This document shows positions 20,401 through 25,400 of a DNA stretch of 25,400 nt, piece after piece. The notes under the pieces are model-generated. The model did no database searches and had not been told where the DNA came from. It saw only the letters and a list, made by a program, of their open reading frames with translations. Origin of the DNA: Smittium mucronatum (lineage: Eukaryota > Kickxellomycota > Harpellomycetes > Harpellales > Legeriomycetaceae); assembly GCA_001953115.1 (NCBI GenBank), contig LSSL01001735.1, forward strand, positions 1 through 25,400. The letters are read 5' to 3'. Numbering within the stretch: position 1 is the first letter of the stretch; each line of letters opens with the position of its first letter. A program made the position numbers and the translations under genes.

Positions 20401-23331
20401 AAAAAATCCAGATTATTGGTTAGTGACAGTGGATTCTTTATATACCATGCGAATATATCTTCTTCCAAAAAATCAACTCATTTGGACATCTGATAGACTG
20501 GATCTTATGTCTGATCTAATTCTAAATTCTAAAAAATCTAATGACCCTATGGATATTGTCCCAGAAGAACCTTTAGTATACTCAGATGAAAAAGAAAAAA
20601 AAGATCTTAGCTCTATAAAATTTAAATACAATTCAATAAAAGCTGAAAAAAAGATCAACCACATGCGTATTGTTAACCTTGGAGAAAATCTATCAGATAT
20701 ATACCTTGTTATATTAACTGCAGCATCCGAGGTCATCATTTATAAAAGTTTTCACGATATGTTCGGAAACTATACTCAATCTATAAAAGATAATTTTTTT
20801 TTTGAATTGAAATTTCATCGCATTCCAAGTGGTTTATTCACATACTATCCCGACTATTCTAGTACCGCTAGAAAGATAAGGGGTTGGGATGTCAGCCAGG
20901 AAAAGATTCCATCTCCGGAAAATTCTCCCACAGATGAAATTAAGGATACTAATGATGATACAGAAATTAATAAAGATGATGATAATAGCACAATACCTGT
21001 AGATGACTTAAAAAAGCAAGAAACAAATGATAGTGATAAAGACTATTCTACAACATTTGGGTTCAAAATTTTTGAATATAATAGTTTGATACATTTTTCC
21101 AATATTGGAGGATATAGCGGACTGTTTATTTTGGGAGCTGTTCCTCTTTGGCTACTTGTGGGAAAACGGAATTTCCCGAGGTTGCACCCAATGAGACTTG
21201 TCCCTATGCGCAACTCCAGCGTATCTCGATCTACGTCGGGTGAGGAGGCAATGGAGAACTATGTTAGGTCTGCTATTCTTTCATCAATTACTGGGTGGGC
21301 TCCTCTAAACGGTAACATCAAAACATTTGATCAAAAAGGGAATCAAGTTAACAATAAATCATTGTTTGTGGCAACCACATGGTCCGGGACTTTGGTTATA
21401 GGCTCTCTGCCAACATTGTCTGTAGATTATGACAACCCTTGGCCTACTGTTTTCATGCAAGCTGGGAACTTCTCCGGCGTGGGATCTCTGGAATCAATAG
21501 CCTATCATTCTTCAACAAAAAATTACGTTGTAGTAACCACTAAATTGGATAACTTTTATTTGAAGGAAAATTACTCGATAAATTCAAATACTGGTACTGA
21601 AAACATTGATAATATGATGAATGCAAAAGATGCGGTACAACAGCAACAAAATAACGAGTTGGCTTTGATTCCTGAGCAAAAACGACCTGACTTAGCAACC
21701 ACAAATTTACCACCAGTAAATAAGCGATCAGTGCTAGAGTTGCTATCACCGATAACTTTTGAGACTATCGATATGTTTGAACTTGAACCCAATGAAATAG
21801 TAACCAACATAAAGTCACTGATGCTTGAATCTTTACAGACTAATTCTGGGAAAAAAAACTTTTTAGTAGTTGGAACGACATTTGTTTTAGGAGAAGATAT
21901 TTTGACGAGGGGCCATATTTTGATATTTGACATCATTTCCATTGTTCCAGATCCTAATAACCCTGAAAGAACAAAAAAGCTCAAAAGAATATACAAGGAA
22001 GAAATGAGAGGAGGTGTCAGCAGTATTGAAAGTCTACAAAACCATTATTTGATTGTAGCGGTTGGGAATAAGTTATTTATTAGATCATTCAGAGACAATG
22101 AGAACCTCGTTAGTGTCGCGTTTTTGGATTGCCAAATATATGTAAAGTCGATCGCAACAATTAAAAGCTACTTTTTAGTTGCAGATTTCTACAATAGTAT
22201 CTGGTTTGCTGGGTTTCAGGTAAAAGATAATAACAGTTTTTTTTTTATAAAAAAAACATGCGATGATTTATAAATTGTAATTTTTATCTGGTTCCATAAT
22301 TAATTGATTAGTTAATTTGTAATTTTACTATATTAGGATGAGCCGTCTAAAATAGTTGTTTTAGGAAGGGATTCTAATTGCATTCAAGTGGCCCACGCAG
22401 ATTTTCTAGTTCATAATAAGTCGATGGCCATTTTAGCAGCAGATATTTATGGAAATGTGTACACATTTGCTTATGACCCTAGCAGTAAGTATTTTATGAT
22501 CTTGGAATAATCCAGAAATAACTTTGAATAGCTGATCGAATTGAGTTTATATCGCTTGAAATCTTTTTTTACTCTTTGTTTTTATCGAGGATGGGTGGGA
22601 AGTAAAAGTAGGAAATAATTTATATTTTTACAATTAAATAATTTCTGTTATGAATTTTTTTAGATATTCATTCGTATTCGGGGCAAAAGTTGCTAAAATG
22701 TGATGAGTACCACTTGGGGTCTAGTGTAACATCGATAAAACGGCTAGTTGGGAAGCTCGATAACAGATTGTGGGCGAATGCAGTAGGGGCTCTAAACAAA
22801 GGAAATGATTCTATGGAGATTAATGAAGATTCAGGATACAAGCAGACCAATATGACATTCAACCAATCCTCAAGTTTAGAGTTTGACATACTATGTAAGA
22901 TTTTTCGGGTATTTTTTAAAATGAAGAAAATTTATTTAAACCTTTGGATTTTTTCTAAATTTTAAGCCTGCGAGAACGGAAGTGTGCATGTAATGGTACC
23001 GGTGCCAGAGAGGGAATTCAAACGTCTTTTGATTATTCATAATCATTTGTGCAATTCGATGAATTTCGTGGCAAACCTGAACCCCCGGGCGTACCGAGCT
23101 CCTGAAATGAACAACTTTTTGAACAATAAAAACAATTTTGCTAATGTGGGAGGATACAACTACGGAGCGAATGCGAATAGTCGGTACATTCTAGATGGAG
23201 ATTTAATACATAATGGGTTTATTAGCAGTTCGTACAATGTGAAAAAGGAATCGTGTTTGAGACTAGGAACCAACCCTAATATCATGTTGAGCACTTTGGC
23301 GCTGATTGAGGCATCAGTGGATATTTTTTGA
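17495..23331 (+). CDS. CFT1: Cleavage and polyadenylation specificity factor subunit 1 (CPSF1/Cft1) homologue, nine exons
   Basis: This is the large beta-propeller scaffold of the nuclear mRNA 3'-end cleavage and polyadenylation factor (CPF/CPSF); in this family it holds the polyadenylation module together with WDR33/Pfs2 and CPSF30/Yth1. Exons: 17495-17764, 17829-18008, 18071-18151, 18212-18396, 18477-19993, 20070-22219, 22337-22484, 22664-22894, 22967-23331. They join in phase to 5127 nt (1708 residues plus TGA). Introns are 64, 62, 60, 80, 76, 117, 179 and 72 nt; four have GTAAGT or GTAAGA donors. The start MYTYCKELIPPSAIDFSC matches the conserved CPSF1 N-terminus. The family block NEPTLAILYEPRQTWAG is near residues 264-280, followed by a PIGG block. 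The CPSF_A region covers about 1300-1675 (FLVVGTTFVLGED, RGHILIFDI, HYLIVAVGNKLFI) and a conserved NPRAYR lies near the C-terminus. It is longer than the ~1350-1450 residues usual for CPSF1/Cft1, partly through an Asp/Glu/Asn/Ser-rich insert at about 1025-1070. Neither DDB1 nor SF3B3 fits the N-terminal block as well. Confidence 0.94.
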
Positions 23332-23431
23332 AATGAAATTTTAAAAATGGTTGGAGTTGAGAGATGGAGGGAAAGGATGATAATATAAAGGAGGGGCGGG
23401 TGGATATTTGACCCGAAAACAAATTATAGTT

Positions 23432-23437
23432 TTTATT
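23432..23437 (-). terminator. Likely poly(A) signal AATAAA of the VanZ-like gene
   Basis: TTTATT on the + strand reads AATAAA on the - strand, 123 bp after the stop codon of the VanZ-like gene. It lies between the CFT1 stop and the CFT1 poly(A) signal. Confidence 0.4.
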
Positions 23438-23473
23438 AGGCATATACAAGCTTTATATATATTGAGTAGATAC

Positions 23474-23479
23474 AATAAA
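23474..23479 (+). terminator. Likely poly(A) signal AATAAA of the CFT1 gene
   Basis: This canonical AATAAA lies 143 bp after the CFT1 stop codon and is the first exact copy on the + strand after it. It lies beyond the poly(A) signal of the opposing gene (23432-23437), so the two 3' UTRs would overlap. Confidence 0.45.
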
Positions 23480-23559
23480 GTTAGTGGTAGTTGATAAATA
23501 GAGGAAGGTTACGGGAAAAACAAAATTTAAAAGAGTTTGGAGTGAATTGTAATATATAT

Positions 23560-24835
23560 CTAATTGTCAGCAATAATGATGCTGTAGGATGGATCGTTGA
23601 TATTAAAACTGAGTTCTGATTGGTAATCCCAGTTCTGATCTATGAGGTGGAAATCAACAATGCGATCAGATCTGGGAATTAAGATATAAACGTCAATGAG
23701 ATAACAGGATATCAGGAAAGATGAAGAACCAAGCAAGTTGAACTAAAGGGAGATAAATAAAGGGTAAGAGAAAGGTTTTGATTTAAAAAAAAAAAAAGCG
23801 AAAAGATGCTGGTATGGGGAATAAAGTACCAGAATATCGTACACATCAAAAGTTCGTTCCTAAAAGAAATAAAAAATGATGGTGTAGGAAAGTAAATGAT
23901 GGTAAGGGTTAGTGTGAACGAGAGAAGGGTGGTGGGGGAAGGGGGGGGGTAGAGAGAAAGAAAGAAAGAAAAGTGGTGGGAATTACGGTGAAAGCCCATT
24001 GAACGAGTTCGCTAGTAATTCCAGAAAAGACGGAGAAGAGGGCAACGAGCAAGTAGACTTGGAGGCGATCGCGGGACCGCTGGATGGAGAAAGCGAGGAG
24101 GGCAGACATAAGGCCGAAAGAGAAGAAATGGAGGATTTTATCGTTGATGCGGAGGAAAGGAGCAGGAGCGAGACCGAGGTACAGCATGAAGGCGCACCAT
24201 AGCAAGAAGAGGATGAATATTTTGGGGTTCAGGGCGAGAGACCGGAAGTAGCGCAGCAGCTGGGACAGTTTGAGTTTTTTGTAGGCGACGGTAAATATAT
24301 GGACGATACGGGCGTATAACGACGTTGGGGAGAACGGCGCAGTATCGGACGATAATGGGGTGGATGCTGGTGGCGGAATGGCATCGCCGGTGACGAGACA
24401 TGGGCGCACAGAACTGGTGGTCTTTACAGCGCAGATAAATGATGGTTTGTAGTGAATATGATGGGGATCGGGATTATTTGCTAGTTCAAGGGAAAAAGGG
24501 GTTGCTTGGGAAATAAGTTTTTTGCAGGCGAATAAGGGGTATGCAGCCGGGACCAGGCGCGTGTTGCGCGGAGCGACCATGTAATTGATGCCTTTTCCGA
24601 GCAGAACGAACCAGCACATTGGTCGGCTCTTGCGGATCCATTGAGTGCTGGCCAAATTATCAGCAGGGAGGGCGTCCCTGATCACCCATACGTGGCAGTA
24701 CCCAGTAGTTTTGGGATCGGAGGGCAAGAGTTCGATGCATTTGGGAGGTACGGAAGATTCAAGTAGCTGGGCAGCGCGATTTTTCGAGATTGGTCGGTTG
24801 TAGACACGCTGGTTTTGGCACTTTACGACGGCCAT
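23560..24835 (-). CDS. VanZ-like four-pass membrane protein with an unrecognised N-terminal region, three exons
   Basis: Exons on the - strand: 24835-23987, a 30-nt microexon 23859-23830, and 23742-23560. All junctions are phase 0 with GT...AG introns of 127 and 87 nt, giving 353 residues and a TAG stop. Residues about 203-313 form a VanZ-like domain: segment PKIFILFLLWCAFMLYLGLA, block NDKILHFFSF (231-240), a third segment ending SELVQW (275-280), the microexon ERTFDVYDIL (284-293) and FNLLGSSSF (294-302). That order (hydrophobic, D-K-x-x-H-F, E-x-x-Q, R-x-F-D-x-x-D, N-x-x-G) is the family signature and only appears whole after splicing. VanZ-like proteins are membrane proteins of mostly unknown role, named after a bacterial teicoplanin-resistance gene; no antibiotic role is implied here. 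Residues 1-190 contain a Cys/Trp-bearing region (GYCHVWVIRDALPADN, CWFVLLGKG) and a Pro/Ser/Thr linker (150-172) that I do not recognise. This exon is much richer in G+C than the rest of the window. Splice sites are inferred. Confidence 0.8.
23938..23971 (-). repeat. C-run and (TTTC)n pyrimidine tract in intron 1 of the VanZ-like gene
   Basis: On the + strand a G run (23941-23949, with more G just before it) is followed by AGAGAG and repeated GAAA units. On the gene strand this is a pure pyrimidine tract shortly after the intron donor. Reading through the intron gives a Ser/Phe/Pro-rich tail (FLSFFLSTPPLPPPP) that is an artefact of ignoring the intron. Confidence 0.6.
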
Positions 24836-24968
24836 TGAATATTACGCAAAATAACAATATATAAATATATACACGATTTTATTTGAAAAGGAGTATTTTT
24901 TGGCGTAAAAACTTGTGAAGTTTAAAAAAAAGGCTATTTTATAAATTAAAATTGTTTGCAGCCAATAA

Positions 24969-25076
24969 ATGGCGTTTATTTTAGACAAATGGAAGTTTAG
25001 ATTTATTTCTCAGCTACCAAACAAAATCTCCACGAATAAACCTTTGCTTTATCATTTTATAAAAGATATATTGTGA
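24969..25076 (+). CDS. Possible first exon of a divergent gene (weak)
   Basis: An ATG at 24969 opens 35 codons (MAFILDKWKFRFISQLPNKI and 15 more) to TGA at 25074-25076. It begins 133 bp from the ATG of the oppositely oriented VanZ-like gene, a plausible divergent arrangement. A GTGAAG at 25073-25078 could be a donor, but I could not find a convincing second exon before the end of the window. The product is not recognised and chance is a realistic explanation. Confidence 0.18.
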   Translation: MAFILDKWKFRFISQLPNKISTNKPLLYHFIKDIL

Positions 25077-25400
25077 AGATTTTCTTAGACAAGAAAGCTT
25101 TTCTATCCAATTTCTCTGTTTTCTTAATTTGGAAAACTAGCATGGTTAGTGCATATACTCATTGGCTAGACCAGACCTGAGACTACTATGACATTTTAGT
25201 AGGGCCGCTAATTTTATCTATTGGCTCCAGGCTGTAATAAATTCGTGTGTAGCCAATAGCAATAAATATCGAAAAATGACTGGCTGTGAAAAGAACTATT
25301 TATGGAATTTCTTACAGTTTATAATTTAAAAATACTCATACTTCTCAACAAGACGGGTGATTAGAGAGTATAGATACTGTAATCAGCGCAGTTGAATGAA
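25077..25400. other. Window end, no gene seen; CCAAT-type motifs and a 9-bp inverted repeat
   Basis: No open frame of useful length is present. ATTGGCT or its complement AGCCAAT occurs three times here (near 25162, 25220 and 25251) and a GCCAAT lies at 24961-24966. CTATTGGCT (25218-25226) and AGCCAATAG (25251-25259) form a perfect 9-bp inverted repeat with a 24-nt loop. CCAAT boxes are bound by the HAP/NF-Y complex in fungi and are promoter-typical, so this may be regulatory sequence of a gene outside the window. Confidence 0.3.

Noticed and set aside
23909..23986. C-terminal tail FLSFFLSTPPLPPPP of the unspliced VanZ-like frame.
   Set aside because: It is translation of the intron's pyrimidine tract; removing two introns restores a continuous VanZ signature.
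23999..24401. Frames on both strands overlapping the VanZ-like exon 1.
   Set aside because: They are out-of-frame readings of a GC-rich exon whose true frame carries the VanZ motif.

Overview
This window looks like a scaffold from a very AT-rich eukaryotic nuclear genome, most likely an early-diverging fungus. Three things point that way: short spliceosomal introns (60-180 nt, donors often GTAAGT or GTAAGA, acceptors AG), a complete intron-containing gene for the cleavage/polyadenylation factor CPSF1/Cft1, and a fungal-type Ty3/Gypsy element nested in a decayed MULE transposase. The fungal placement, perhaps a Zoopagomycota/Harpellales-like lineage, is an inference from protein style and composition; the sequence does not prove it.

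Layout. 1-4174 is AT-rich DNA in which I see no gene. 4175-5253 holds the first part of a decayed MULE-type (Mutator-like) transposase on the + strand. A Ty3/Gypsy LTR retrotransposon on the - strand (about 5254-10899) is inserted in it. The transposase resumes in the same frame at 10900 and runs to 11345. The retrotransposon has two 276-bp LTRs (10 differences), a polypurine tract, gag with a zinc knuckle, protease, reverse transcriptase/RNase H and integrase. At least five internal stops and three frameshifts make it dead. A run of N (10035-10171) inside it is flanked by an exact 468-bp duplication, most likely an assembly artefact. 11346-16480 is again AT-rich and essentially gene-free, with a few small repeats and hairpins. 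16481-17010 is a sharply bounded GC-richer, hairpin-rich island, possibly a solo LTR of another family.

The right third is the gene-bearing part. A possible tiny two-exon gene lies at 17101-17279 (weak). The CPSF1/CFT1 homologue runs from 17495 to 23331 on the + strand; nine exons join in phase into a 1708-residue protein. Tail to tail with it, on the - strand, is a three-exon gene (24835 to 23560) for a 353-residue membrane protein with a C-terminal VanZ-like domain, reconstructed here with a 30-nt microexon and carrying an unrecognised ~190-residue N-terminal region. A possible divergent gene start lies at 24969 (weak).

How it fits together: the two confident host genes are convergent, with only 228 bp between stop codons and crossing poly(A) signals. 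The left two thirds is a transposon graveyard in AT-rich DNA. I find no clear evidence of a wholly new multi-gene system. The most notable items are the VanZ fusion protein with its microexon, the nested transposon history, the structured GC-rich island and the scaffold artefact.
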